A DNA stretch of 43,708 bases from Actinomycetes bacterium. Its GTDB lineage: Bacteria; Actinomycetota; Acidimicrobiia; Acidimicrobiales; RAAP-2. The notes under the pieces were generated by a model. That model was not told the DNA's origin, searched no databases, and worked only from the letters and a program-made list of their open reading frames with translations. Within the stretch, counting starts at the first letter, position 1. The number at the start of each line of letters is the position of its first letter. Below, piece after piece: positions 8,218-16,862 of the stretch. The stretch lies in assembly GCA_021806045.1 (NCBI GenBank), contig JAJZDI010000023.1, forward strand, positions 1 through 43,708, read 5' to 3'. The position numbers were made by a program, and so were the translations under genes.

Positions 8218-10562
8218 CCGGGCAGGTGCCGGCACCACGCGAGACCGGTCAGGTGCCGGCACCACCGCCGGGTGGGCCGGGCCACGACCGTGGTCCCGAC
8301 CCGGAGTTCGCCGGGCGGATCGCCACCACCATCAGGGACTCGGAGCCGTGGTGGCCGGCGCCCGCCCGCCCGCCGGCCGGCGCCCCCAACATCGTCGTCA
8401 TCCTCCTCGACGACCTCGGCTTCTCCGACCTCGGCTGCTTCGGGGCCGAGCTCCACACCCCGACCATCGACCGCCTGGCCGCCGGGGGCCTCCGCTTCAC
8501 CGGCTACACCACCGTCCCCATGTGCACGCCGGCCCGGGCCGCCTTGCTGACCGGGAAGAACCCGCACTCGGTGGGGGCCGGGTGGCTGACGGCCAACCTG
8601 CCCGGCTACCCGGGCTACCAGGCCGGCGAGATCTCCCACGACGTGCCCACCCTCGCCGAGATCCTGCAGGGCGCCGGCTACGGGACCATCGCGGTGGGCA
8701 AGTGGCACAACACCCCCACCCACCTGGTCTCCCACACGGCCAGCCGGGCGTCGTGGCCCACCCACCGGGGCTTCGACCGCTTCTACGGCGCGCTGGCCGC
8801 CGAGTTCAGCTACTTCGAGCCCGAGCACCTGGTCGAGGGGGACGAGTTCGTCGACATCGACGACTACCCGGAGGGCTTCTACTCGACCGAGGTGTGGACG
8901 GACCGGGCCATCAGCTACCTGAAGCAGCACCTGGCCGCCGACCCCGACCGGCCCTTCTTCCTCTACCTGGCCGAGAACGCACCCCACCAGCCCCTGCACG
9001 TCCGACCGGAGGACCGGGCCGCCGCCCGCGGCCGCTACGACGAGGGGTGGGACGCGGCCCGCCAGGCCCGCTTCGACCGGCAGCTCGAGCTGGGCATCGT
9101 CGACGACCGGCACCGGCTCCCACCCCACACGCCGGCCGTCCCCGACTGGGCGTCGATGACGGCCGACCAGAGGCGGCTGTGCGCCCGCTACATGGAGCTC
9201 TACGCCGGCGTGGTCGAGGCGGTCGACCGCAACGTGGGCCGCCTCGTCGATTTCCTCGAGTCGGTGGGGAAGCTCGACGACACCCTCATCCTCATCACCT
9301 CGGACAACGGGGCCAACGGGGTGGGCGGCCCCTACGGCAATCCCAACCGGACGGCCATGCGCTACGGGTTCGTGCTGGCCGACGACGACCCCCGGCTGCT
9401 GGCCATGGTGGACGAGGACCGCCTCGGCGGGCCGGAGTCGGCGCCCGCCTACCCGGTCGGCTGGACGGAGGTCAGCAACACGCCCTTCCGGCTCTTCAAG
9501 CGGTTCCCCATGAACGGCGGCATCCGGGTGCCGATGGTGGCCCACTGGCCGGCCGGGATCGCCACACCGGGCCAGATCCGCCACGAGTGGGTCCACGTCA
9601 CCGACGTGACGCCCACCCTGGTCGAGGTGGCCGGCATCCCCTACCCGGAGGCCTTCGGGGGGCAGGCGACACGCCCGGTGGACGGGACCAGCTTCGCCCC
9701 CGCACTGATCGGGACGGCCGCAGGCGACCGGCCCCACCCCCGCCAGCACTACGAGCTCCAGGGCAACCGGGCCATGATCGACGGCACCTGGAAGATCGTC
9801 TCCCTCCAGCCACCCGACGCCGGCATCGACCTCGACAACTGGATGCTCTTCGACCTGGCCGCCGACCCGTGCGAGACGGAGGACCTGGCCGGCCGGGAGC
9901 CCGAGGTCCTGGCCCGGCTGGCGGCCGCCTTCGACGAGGACGCCCGGGCCAACTGGGTCTACCCCCTGGACAACCGGGGTCCCCGGCGCATCGTGGCCGT
10001 GCCGCCGCCGCACGAGGACCTGGTGTCGCGGCCCCGCACCTTCTACCCGGGGACGCCGACCGTCCCCCAGGCGGTGGTGGCGGGGCTGGTGGCCGACCGG
10101 GACTACCTGATCCGGGCCCGCTTCACCCACGCGGCGGGGGACGAGGGCGTCATCTTCGCCCTGGGCGAGTCGCTGGCCGGCTTCGCCCTCTACGTGCTGG
10201 GCGGCCAGTTGCGCTTCGCCGTGGCCCGCTGGCCCGACCAGGCGTCGGTGGTGACGACCGGGCTGCCCGGCGGCGAGTTCGTCGTCGACGTGGACCACCG
10301 GGCCCTCGGCGGGCTGCGGGGCCGGGCCGTCCTGTCGGTGAACGGGGAGCGGTGGTGCGAGGTCGACATGTCCCCGACGATGGCCCGGGTGGGCATCGGC
10401 TTGGACGTCGGGTGCGACCGGGGCCACCAGGTGAGCCCCGAGTACCGGGGCTCGGGCTCCTTCCCCTACGGGGGGACCGTGACCAGCGTCGAGGTCGTCC
10501 CCGGCCCCCAGGCACCGGGGACCATCGTCAACCTGTCCGAGATCGTCTCCCAGCGGTCATGA
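8214..10562 (+). CDS. large cytoplasmic Cys-type arylsulfatase
   Basis: A 782-residue sulfatase of the long actinobacterial/mycobacterial arylsulfatase type. Metal-binding 'NIVVILLDDLGFSDLG' is at residues 59-74 and the signature C-T-P-A-R at 104-108, with Cys104 the predicted formylglycine. 'VGKWHNTP' and 'ITSDNGANG' are further active-site segments. Residues about 580-780 form an additional beta-rich C-terminal domain ('EGVIFALGESLAGFALYVLGG') found in this subgroup. No signal peptide is present; the first 45 residues are a Pro-rich tail with a duplicated T-G-Q-V-P-A-P (27-base direct repeat at 8217-8266). The GTG at 8214 overlaps the tctA stop, which fixes it as the last gene of the transporter operon. 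The substrate is not readable; use of imported sulfate esters is inferred from the operon. Confidence 0.93.
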   Translation: MTGQVPAPRETGQVPAPPPGGPGHDRGPDPEFAGRIATTIRDSEPWWPAPARPPAGAPNIVVILLDDLGFSDLGCFGAELHTPTIDRLAAGGLRFTGYTTVPMCTPARAALLTGKNPHSVGAGWLTANLPGYPGYQAGEISHDVPTLAEILQGAGYGTIAVGKWHNTPTHLVSHTASRASWPTHRGFDRFYGALAAEFSYFEPEHLVEGDEFVDIDDYPEGFYSTEVWTDRAISYLKQHLAADPDRPFFLYLAENAPHQPLHVRPEDRAAARGRYDEGWDAARQARFDRQLELGIVDDRHRLPPHTPAVPDWASMTADQRRLCARYMELYAGVVEAVDRNVGRLVDFLESVGKLDDTLILITSDNGANGVGGPYGNPNRTAMRYGFVLADDDPRLLAMVDEDRLGGPESAPAYPVGWTEVSNTPFRLFKRFPMNGGIRVPMVAHWPAGIATPGQIRHEWVHVTDVTPTLVEVAGIPYPEAFGGQATRPVDGTSFAPALIGTAAGDRPHPRQHYELQGNRAMIDGTWKIVSLQPPDAGIDLDNWMLFDLAADPCETEDLAGREPEVLARLAAAFDEDARANWVYPLDNRGPRRIVAVPPPHEDLVSRPRTFYPGTPTVPQAVVAGLVADRDYLIRARFTHAAGDEGVIFALGESLAGFALYVLGGQLRFAVARWPDQASVVTTGLPGGEFVVDVDHRALGGLRGRAVLSVNGERWCEVDMSPTMARVGIGLDVGCDRGHQVSPEYRGSGSFPYGGTVTSVEVVPGPQAPGTIVNLSEIVSQRS

Positions 10563-10607
10563 CGGCCACCCTGCCTTCTGACCCTGGTGCCCCTCCCGGC
10601 CGGCTCC

Positions 10608-10662
10608 TTGACCGGGACGGCCCTGCCGTCTATACCAAGGGGGCGCCGTCTGGAATAGACCA
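10608..10662 (+). promoter_or_regulatory. promoter and two operators before the third sulfatase operon
   Basis: A -35 TTGACC (10608-10613), a 17-base spacer and a -10 TATACC (10631-10636) form the best promoter of the cluster. CCGTCTATACCA (10626-10637) overlaps the -10 and keeps the conserved right half of the operator. TGGAATAGACCA (10651-10662) follows, with outer bases extending it to TCTGG...CCAGA. The predicted leader to the ATG at 10810 is about 165 bases and contains two sets of 18-bp repeats. Confidence 0.68.
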
Positions 10663-10701
10663 GAGGCCGAGGGGGGACCGGCGCCCGGTGGCTCCCTGCC
10701 G

Positions 10702-10813
10702 GCATGCCCGGTGCACCCGGCATGCACGGTGCACCCGGCGTGCCCGGTCCCCGGAGCGATTGGACGCGGTGGTGCGAAAGGACGCAGTGGCACGAATGGA
10801 TGCGGTGGCATGA
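10702..10813 (+). repeat. two neighbouring sets of 18-bp tandem repeats in a leader
   Basis: The first set (10702 to about 10748) has two full units of GCATGCCCGGTGCACCCG and a partial third. The second (10763-10813) has units starting GACGC(G/A)GTGG at 10763, 10781 and 10799, the last running into the ATG of the sulfatase gene. Both sets have the same 18-base period although the sequences differ. They lie between the promoter and the start codon. Confidence 0.85.
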
Positions 10814-13149
10814 CCCTCTCGACCTACCCGGACGGCACGCCCTTCAACGGGGTGATCGGCACCACGCCGGCCTCGTCGTCGCCGTCGTGGCCGGTGCCGC
10901 CGGCCCCGCCGGAGGGCGCGCCGAACGTCGTCGTCATCCTCCTCGACGACCTGGGGTTCGCCCAGCTGGGCTGCTACGGCGGCCTCGGGGGCCGCATCCG
11001 CACCCCCCACATCGACCGGCTCGCCGCCGAGGGGCTGCGCTACCAGAACTTCCACACCACCGCCCTGTGCTCGCCCACCCGGGCCGCCCTCCTCACCGGG
11101 CGCAACCACCACAGCGTGGGGGTGGCCGCGGTGATGGAGCGCTCGACCGGCTACCCCGGCTACAACGGCCGCATCCCCAAGGACTGCGCCATGCTCCCGG
11201 CCGTCCTGCGCGACGCCGGCTACAGCACCATGGCCGTCGGGAAGTGGCACCTCACCCCCGACGAACAGACCACCCCGGCCGGCCCGTTCGACCGGTGGCC
11301 GCTGGCCCAGGGGTTCGAGCGCTTCTACGGGTTCCTGGCCGGGCTCACCTCCCAGTGGCACCCCGAACTGGTGGAGGACAACCACGTCACCGACGCGCCG
11401 GCCACCCCCGAAGAGGGCTACCACCTGAGCGCCGACCTGGTCGACCACGCCATCCGGTGGATCGCCGAGCGCAAGGGGGTCCGCCCGAGCAAGCCCTTCT
11501 TCACCTACCTGGCCTTCGGCGCCCCCCACTCACCCCACCACGTGGCCACGGCGTACTCGGACGCCTACCGCGGGATGTTCGACGCCGGATGGGACGTCAT
11601 CCGTGCCGAGACGCTCGCCCGCCAGAAGGAGCTCGGGCTGATGCCGGCGTCGGTCACCGTGCCCCCCCGCAACCCCGGCGTCGAGGCGTGGGACGACCTG
11701 CCCGAGGAGAAGAAGCGGATCTTCGCCCGCCAGATGGAGGTCTTCGCCGGGTTCGTCACCCACACCGACGAGCAGATCGGCCGTCTCCTCACCTACCTGG
11801 ACGAGTCCGGCCTGCGCGACGACACCCTGGTGGTGTTCCTGAGCGACAACGGCGCCAGCTCGGAGGGCGGCCCCAACGGCTTCATCAACGAGATGTGGTT
11901 CCTGAACGGCGAGGCGGCCGCGGTGGACGACATGCTGCCCCACCTGGACGACTGGGGCCTTCCCGGCACCCACCCCCACTACGCCACCGGCTGGGCCATG
12001 GCCGGCAACACGCCCAACCGCATGTACAAGTCGTTCGTCCACGAGGGCGGCACCCGCGATCCGATGATCGTGTCGTGGCCGGGGCGGATCGCCGACCGGG
12101 GCGCCATCCGCACCCAGTTCCACCACGTCACCGACGTCACCCCGACCATCCTCGAGGCCATCGGCCTCGACTGGCCCGACCGGGTCGCCGGCCACGACCA
12201 GCGCCCGCTCGAGGGCACCAGCTTCGCCTACACCTTCGACCAGCCCGACGCACCCACGCGCAAGACCGAGCAGTACTTCGAGATGTTCGCCCACCGGGCC
12301 ATCTACGCGGGCGGGTGGAAGGCGGTGGCCCTCCACTGGTCGTCGGGCGTGCTGCGCAGGATCGGGTTCGTCGACACCGAGGTCCACGACGGCGACCCCG
12401 ACGCCGACCGCTGGGAGCTCTACCACCTCGACGAGGACCCGGCCGAGCAGCACGACCTGGCCGCCGACGAGCCCGAGCGGCTGGCCGCACTGGTCGACCT
12501 GTGGCACAGCCACGCCCACCGCTACCAGGTGTTCCCCCTGGACGACACCATGCTCGAGCGGGTGTTCGCCGAACGCCCCCGCATCGTCGAGTGGCGTGAC
12601 CACTACCGCTTCCACCACCGGGTGCGCCTGCCCCGGAGCGGATCGCCCGACGTGCGCAACCGCTCGTTCCGGCTCACCGCGTCGATCACCGTCCCCGACG
12701 GCGGGGCCGAGGGCGTCATCGCCGCCCAGGGCGGGGAGAGCGGGGGCTACTCGCTGTGCCTGGTCGACGGCCGGCTGCACTACGTGACCAACCACCTGGA
12801 GCGGGCTCACTACGTGGCCAGCTCGGCCGATCCGATCGCGCCCGGGCGCCACACCGTCGTGGTCGAGTTCGCCGGTGACGGCATGCTCGGGGGGGAGGCC
12901 CGCCTGGTCGTCGACGGCGAGGAGGCCGGCCGGGTGGCGGTGGCCGGGACCAACCCCATCACCTACGCCATCGCCGAAGGGTTCGAGGTGGGCTCCGACA
13001 GCGTCACCCCGGTGTGGCCCCGCTACCGGTCGCCCTTCACCTTCACCGGCACCATCCACCAGGTGGACCTGGAGGTGCTGAGCGAGGCGCCCCCCATGGA
13101 CACGAAGGACGCCGTCCTCCAGGTGCGGGCCGACCTGGCCATCCAGTGA
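10810..13149 (+). CDS. large cytoplasmic Cys-type arylsulfatase (second long copy)
   Basis: A 779-residue paralogue of the preceding long sulfatase. 'NVVVILLDDLGFAQLGCYGG' begins at residue 39 and the signature C-S-P-T-R is at 87-91, with Cys87 the predicted formylglycine. 'VGKWHLTP' and 'FLSDNGASSEGG' match other active-site positions, and a beta-rich C-terminal domain occupies about 590-779. No signal peptide is seen. The ATG at 10810 lines up with the N-terminus of the other long sulfatase, but its ribosome binding site is poor; upstream in-frame starts (GTG at 10711) would add a low-complexity tail made by 18-bp repeats. It begins a run of five genes to 19436. Having three different sulfatases in one regulon suggests several sulfate groups or several related substrates. 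Confidence 0.92.
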   Translation: MTLSTYPDGTPFNGVIGTTPASSSPSWPVPPAPPEGAPNVVVILLDDLGFAQLGCYGGLGGRIRTPHIDRLAAEGLRYQNFHTTALCSPTRAALLTGRNHHSVGVAAVMERSTGYPGYNGRIPKDCAMLPAVLRDAGYSTMAVGKWHLTPDEQTTPAGPFDRWPLAQGFERFYGFLAGLTSQWHPELVEDNHVTDAPATPEEGYHLSADLVDHAIRWIAERKGVRPSKPFFTYLAFGAPHSPHHVATAYSDAYRGMFDAGWDVIRAETLARQKELGLMPASVTVPPRNPGVEAWDDLPEEKKRIFARQMEVFAGFVTHTDEQIGRLLTYLDESGLRDDTLVVFLSDNGASSEGGPNGFINEMWFLNGEAAAVDDMLPHLDDWGLPGTHPHYATGWAMAGNTPNRMYKSFVHEGGTRDPMIVSWPGRIADRGAIRTQFHHVTDVTPTILEAIGLDWPDRVAGHDQRPLEGTSFAYTFDQPDAPTRKTEQYFEMFAHRAIYAGGWKAVALHWSSGVLRRIGFVDTEVHDGDPDADRWELYHLDEDPAEQHDLAADEPERLAALVDLWHSHAHRYQVFPLDDTMLERVFAERPRIVEWRDHYRFHHRVRLPRSGSPDVRNRSFRLTASITVPDGGAEGVIAAQGGESGGYSLCLVDGRLHYVTNHLERAHYVASSADPIAPGRHTVVVEFAGDGMLGGEARLVVDGEEAGRVAVAGTNPITYAIAEGFEVGSDSVTPVWPRYRSPFTFTGTIHQVDLEVLSEAPPMDTKDAVLQVRADLAIQ

Positions 13150-13230
13150 GGTGGGCGGTGAGGCGGCAGGCCCGGCACCGGCACCAGGAGTGAGGCGGAC
13201 CCAGATCGAGGAGCGGACGGAGGAGGAGCG

Positions 13231-14556
13231 ATGACGGGCGACAGCACACACGACACCGCAGGGGACAGCGACACCGCCGGCACGGGTGACGCCGCCGGCG
13301 CGGGTGACGCCCTGGACCGCATCGACCGGACGGACGACGCCCTGGCCGGCTCCAACGCCCTGGTCGACCTGGGACCGGGCATCTTCGGCCAGCAGCAGGC
13401 CGGCTGGCTGGTCACCATCGAGACGGCGCTGGGACTGGTCCAGATCGACACCGGCGACCAGGCGGAGGCGTCCCTGGCTGCCATCCGCAGCCGCACCGAC
13501 GCGCCGTTCACCGACATCGTCTTCAGCCACGGCCACCAGCGCTACAACCTGGCCTGCCGGGAGTGGGTCATCGACGCCGTCCGCACCTCGGGGCGCGTCC
13601 CCCGGGTCATCGGCCACGCCAACGTGGCCCGCCGCCAGCGCCGCTACCTGGAGAGCAACGGCCTCCAGAACCGGCTCATCGAGCGGCAGTTCCGCTACCC
13701 CAGGGGATCGCTCGACGGGAGGGTGTTCGCCTTCACCGAGCCCACCCACACCTTCACCGACCGGTTCGTCATCGACACGCCCGGTCGCACCGTCGAGGTG
13801 CTGGCCGCCCCGTCGGAGACCGACGACGCCATCGCCGCCTGGATCCCCGAGGACCGCGTCCTCTACGGCGGCCCCGCCTGCATCCCGTTCCTCCCGAACG
13901 TGGGCAGCCCGCAACGGCCGCTCCGTGACCCGGTGCGGTGGGCCGACACCCTCGACCGCCTGGCCACCCTGCCCGCTGCCATCCTCATCCGCGAGTTCGG
14001 CGACCCCCTCGAGGGCGCCGAGCTGATCGGCGACTACCTGGCCACCACGGCGGCCGCCCTGCGGTGGTGCCACCGCTCGGTGGTGGAACTGATGAACGAG
14101 GGCCACAACGTGGCCGAGATCGTGAACATGGTCACCCCCGACCCGGCCGTGTTCGACCGGCCGTGGCTCATCGAGGGGTACACGTCGATCGAGCACATCC
14201 TGCGCGACGTCTACCGCAGCCAGTTCGGCTGGTGGGAGGACCTCAACCCCACCTCGCTGCACCCGGCCCACCCCCGCGACGTGGCTCGGGAGATCCGGGG
14301 GGTGATCACCGACCCCGACGCCGTGCTGGCCCGCACCCGGGCCCTGCGCGACGAGGGGCGGATCACCCTCGCCCTCCACGTGGTCGACCTGCTGGCACTG
14401 GACGAGGGGACGGACCCGGTGACGGTCGAGGCCCGCACCCTCAAGGCCGAGCTGTGCCGGCTGGCCGCCCTGGCCAACCCGTCGTACGTGACCCAGAGCC
14501 TCTACCTGAACGGGGCCGACGAGCTGGAGCGGGCCAACGGGGGCGGCCAGCCGTGA
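13231..14556 (+). CDS. metallo-beta-lactamase-fold alkylsulfatase-like protein with lost metal ligands
   Basis: A 441-residue protein of the alkylsulfatase-like MBL group: MBL domain (about 40-260) followed by a helical dimerisation-type domain (about 265-400) with 'YRSQFGWWEDLNPTSLHP'. It aligns along its length with the MBL gene at 34449-35756. Where that protein has the canonical H-G-H-L-D-H, this one has H-G-H-Q-R-Y (residues 100-105). The first two His and the Glu of S-E-T-D-D (Glu196) remain, but the Asp and last His of the motif, the His after E-T-D-D, the Asp of S-G-D (now Y-G-G) and the His of P-A-H-G (now R-E-F-G) are all gone. It may bind one metal, or none, and have a binding rather than hydrolytic role. 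The N-terminal 30 residues are an acidic Gly/Asp/Ala repeat tail. The ATG follows GGAGGAGGAG and lies 81 bases after the sulfatase; its stop overlaps the next gene. Confidence 0.82.
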   Translation: MTGDSTHDTAGDSDTAGTGDAAGAGDALDRIDRTDDALAGSNALVDLGPGIFGQQQAGWLVTIETALGLVQIDTGDQAEASLAAIRSRTDAPFTDIVFSHGHQRYNLACREWVIDAVRTSGRVPRVIGHANVARRQRRYLESNGLQNRLIERQFRYPRGSLDGRVFAFTEPTHTFTDRFVIDTPGRTVEVLAAPSETDDAIAAWIPEDRVLYGGPACIPFLPNVGSPQRPLRDPVRWADTLDRLATLPAAILIREFGDPLEGAELIGDYLATTAAALRWCHRSVVELMNEGHNVAEIVNMVTPDPAVFDRPWLIEGYTSIEHILRDVYRSQFGWWEDLNPTSLHPAHPRDVAREIRGVITDPDAVLARTRALRDEGRITLALHVVDLLALDEGTDPVTVEARTLKAELCRLAALANPSYVTQSLYLNGADELERANGGGQP

Positions 14557-16862
14557 GCGGGCGCCGGGTGGCCTTCCGCACCTGCCCGCTGTGCGAGGCC
14601 ACGTGCGGGCTGCAGATCGAGCTCGACGGCGACGCCGTCACCCGCATCCGTGGGGACCGCGACGACGTCTTCTCCCGCGGCTACCTGTGCCCCAAGGGCT
14701 CGTCGCTGAAGGGGCTCCACGAGGACCCCGACCGGGTGCGCACCCCGCTCGTCCGGGCGGGGGGCCGCTTCGAGCCCACCACGTGGGACGCCGCCTTCGC
14801 ACTGCTGCATGAACGGCTGTACCCGATCGTGGCCGACCACGGACCGGACGCCGTCGGCTTCTACAGCGGCAACCCGTGGTCGCACAACTACGAGGCCATC
14901 CTCTACACGTCGTTCCTGGAGGGCGCCCTCGGGCACAACCGGTTCGCGGCGGCCAGCGTCGACCAGCGCCCCCGTGAGATCGTCTCCGGGATCCACTTCG
15001 GCGCCCGCACGTCGTTCCCCGTGCCCGACCTCGACCGCACCCACCTGCTGGTGCTGGTGGGGAGCGACCCGCTCGAGTCCAACGGCAGCCTGGCCACCGC
15101 GCCCGACTGGCCCGGGCGGCTGGCCGCCATCCGCGACCGGGGCGGCCGGGTGGTGGTGGTCGACCCCCGGAGGACGGCGACGGCCGAGGCGGCCGGCGAG
15201 CACCTGGCCATCGTGCCCGGCACCGACGCCGCCTTCCTGGCCGGCCTGGCCCACGTGCTCCTCACCGACCACCGGTGCGACCCCGGCCACGCCGGCGCCT
15301 ACCTCGACGGTCTCGACGCGGTGCGCGACGCCCTCGCCGACCTCACCCCCGAGGCGGTGGCACCGTGGTGCGGGATCCCCGCCGGCCAGATCCGCGCGCT
15401 GGCCGCCGACCTGGCCGCCGCGCCCGCCGCCGCCGTCCACGGGCGCCTGGGCACCTGCCTGTCCGACCTGGCCACCCTGACCGTGTGGCTCCTCGACGTG
15501 GTCAACGTGGCCAGCGGCAACCTGGACCGGCCCGGGGGGGTGATGTTCGCCAAGGGCGCCGCCTTCGGCCTCAACACGGCCGGGCGCCCCGGCACCGGCT
15601 CCGGCACCGACTACGCCACCTTCGCCAGCCGGGTGCGCGGCCTGCCCGGCGCCTTCGGGCAGCTGCCGGCGTCGTGCATGGTCGAGGAGATGGAGACGCC
15701 CGGGGACGGGCAGATCCGCGGCCTCGTCACCCTGGCCGGCAACCCGGTCCTCACCACCCCCGACAGCGACCGGTTGGTGCGGGCCCTCGAGATGCTCGAC
15801 TTCATGGTCTCCATCGACCTGTACGTGAACGAGACCACCCGGCACGCCGACCTCATCCTTCCGGCCCCCTCCCACCTCGAGCACGGCCACTACGACGTCT
15901 CCTACTACCAGTTCTCGCTGCGCAACATCGCCAACTACTCACCGGCGGTGCTGCCCGTGCCCGAGGGGATGGTCCCCGAGTGGCGCCTCCTGCTCGCCCT
16001 CACCGGCATCGTCCAGGGCCGCGGGCCGATCGTCGACGTGGACGCCATGGACGACGGCTTCGCCAGCCTCATGGTCCAGATCGCGGTGGGCGACGAGTTC
16101 GGTCCCGTCCACGGCCGCGACCCGGACGAGCTGCTGGCCGAGCTGGCGCCCCGCACGGGACCGGAGCGCCTGCTCGACCTGGCCCTGCGCACCGGCCCCT
16201 ACGGCGACGGCTTCGGTGCCCGCCCCGGTGGCCTGTCGCTGGCCGTGCTCGAGGACCACCCCCACGGGATCGACCTGGGGGCGCTCGAGCCCCGCATCCC
16301 CGAGATGCTGCGCACCCCGAGCGGCCGCATCGACCTGGCCACCCCGGCCATCCTGGCCGACCTGGCGCGCCTGCGGCGGGCCATGGCCGAGCCCCGCCCT
16401 CCCTACGTGCTCGTCGGCCGGCGGGACCTGCGCTCCAACAACTCCTGGCAGCACAACGTCCGCACCCTGTCCAAGGGGAAGGAGCGCTGCACCCTCCTCG
16501 TCCACCCGGACGACGCCGCCGCCCTGGGGCTGACCGACGGCGGTCGGGCCCGGGTGGCCACCGACCGGGGGTCGGTGGAGGCGCCGGTAGTGGTCACCGA
16601 TGCCATGCTGCCCGGGGTGGTGAGCCTCCCCCACGGGTGGGGGCATGACCTGGCGGGGGTGCAGCTCTCGGTGGCCAGCCAGCGCCCCGGGGTGAACGCC
16701 AACCGCCTGGCGTCCACCGAACGGGTCGACCCCCTGTCGGGCAACCCCCACCTGAACGGCTTCCCGGTGACCATCACGCCGGCCGGGGACGTGCCGACCG
16801 GTGGTGCCGATGCCGCCGGTGCAGAACCTGCGGGAGTGGAGGTGACCAGCCATGCCCGATGA
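14553..16862 (+). CDS. cytoplasmic molybdopterin oxidoreductase
   Basis: A 769-residue member of the DMSO reductase/formate dehydrogenase superfamily. An N-terminal [4Fe-4S] site is formed by C11-P-L-C14-E-A-T-C18 and C46 ('YLCPKG'). The Mo-bis-MGD domains follow, with 'GFYSGNPWSHNYE', 'LVGSDPLESNGSL', 'GRLGTCLSDLATLTVW' and 'VTLAGNPVLTTPDS'. The C-terminal molybdopterin-binding domain shows 'RSNNSWQHN' and 'SLPHGWGHD'. No Tat signal is present, so it is cytoplasmic. The electron partner is not encoded next to it. The GTG at 14553 overlaps the MBL-like stop (GTGA), and the stop overlaps the next gene by 11 bases, indicating translational coupling. In this operon it may oxidise the desulfated product or a sulfur compound; the reaction is unknown. 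Confidence 0.88.
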   Translation: MSGRRVAFRTCPLCEATCGLQIELDGDAVTRIRGDRDDVFSRGYLCPKGSSLKGLHEDPDRVRTPLVRAGGRFEPTTWDAAFALLHERLYPIVADHGPDAVGFYSGNPWSHNYEAILYTSFLEGALGHNRFAAASVDQRPREIVSGIHFGARTSFPVPDLDRTHLLVLVGSDPLESNGSLATAPDWPGRLAAIRDRGGRVVVVDPRRTATAEAAGEHLAIVPGTDAAFLAGLAHVLLTDHRCDPGHAGAYLDGLDAVRDALADLTPEAVAPWCGIPAGQIRALAADLAAAPAAAVHGRLGTCLSDLATLTVWLLDVVNVASGNLDRPGGVMFAKGAAFGLNTAGRPGTGSGTDYATFASRVRGLPGAFGQLPASCMVEEMETPGDGQIRGLVTLAGNPVLTTPDSDRLVRALEMLDFMVSIDLYVNETTRHADLILPAPSHLEHGHYDVSYYQFSLRNIANYSPAVLPVPEGMVPEWRLLLALTGIVQGRGPIVDVDAMDDGFASLMVQIAVGDEFGPVHGRDPDELLAELAPRTGPERLLDLALRTGPYGDGFGARPGGLSLAVLEDHPHGIDLGALEPRIPEMLRTPSGRIDLATPAILADLARLRRAMAEPRPPYVLVGRRDLRSNNSWQHNVRTLSKGKERCTLLVHPDDAAALGLTDGGRARVATDRGSVEAPVVVTDAMLPGVVSLPHGWGHDLAGVQLSVASQRPGVNANRLASTERVDPLSGNPHLNGFPVTITPAGDVPTGGADAAGAEPAGVEVTSHAR

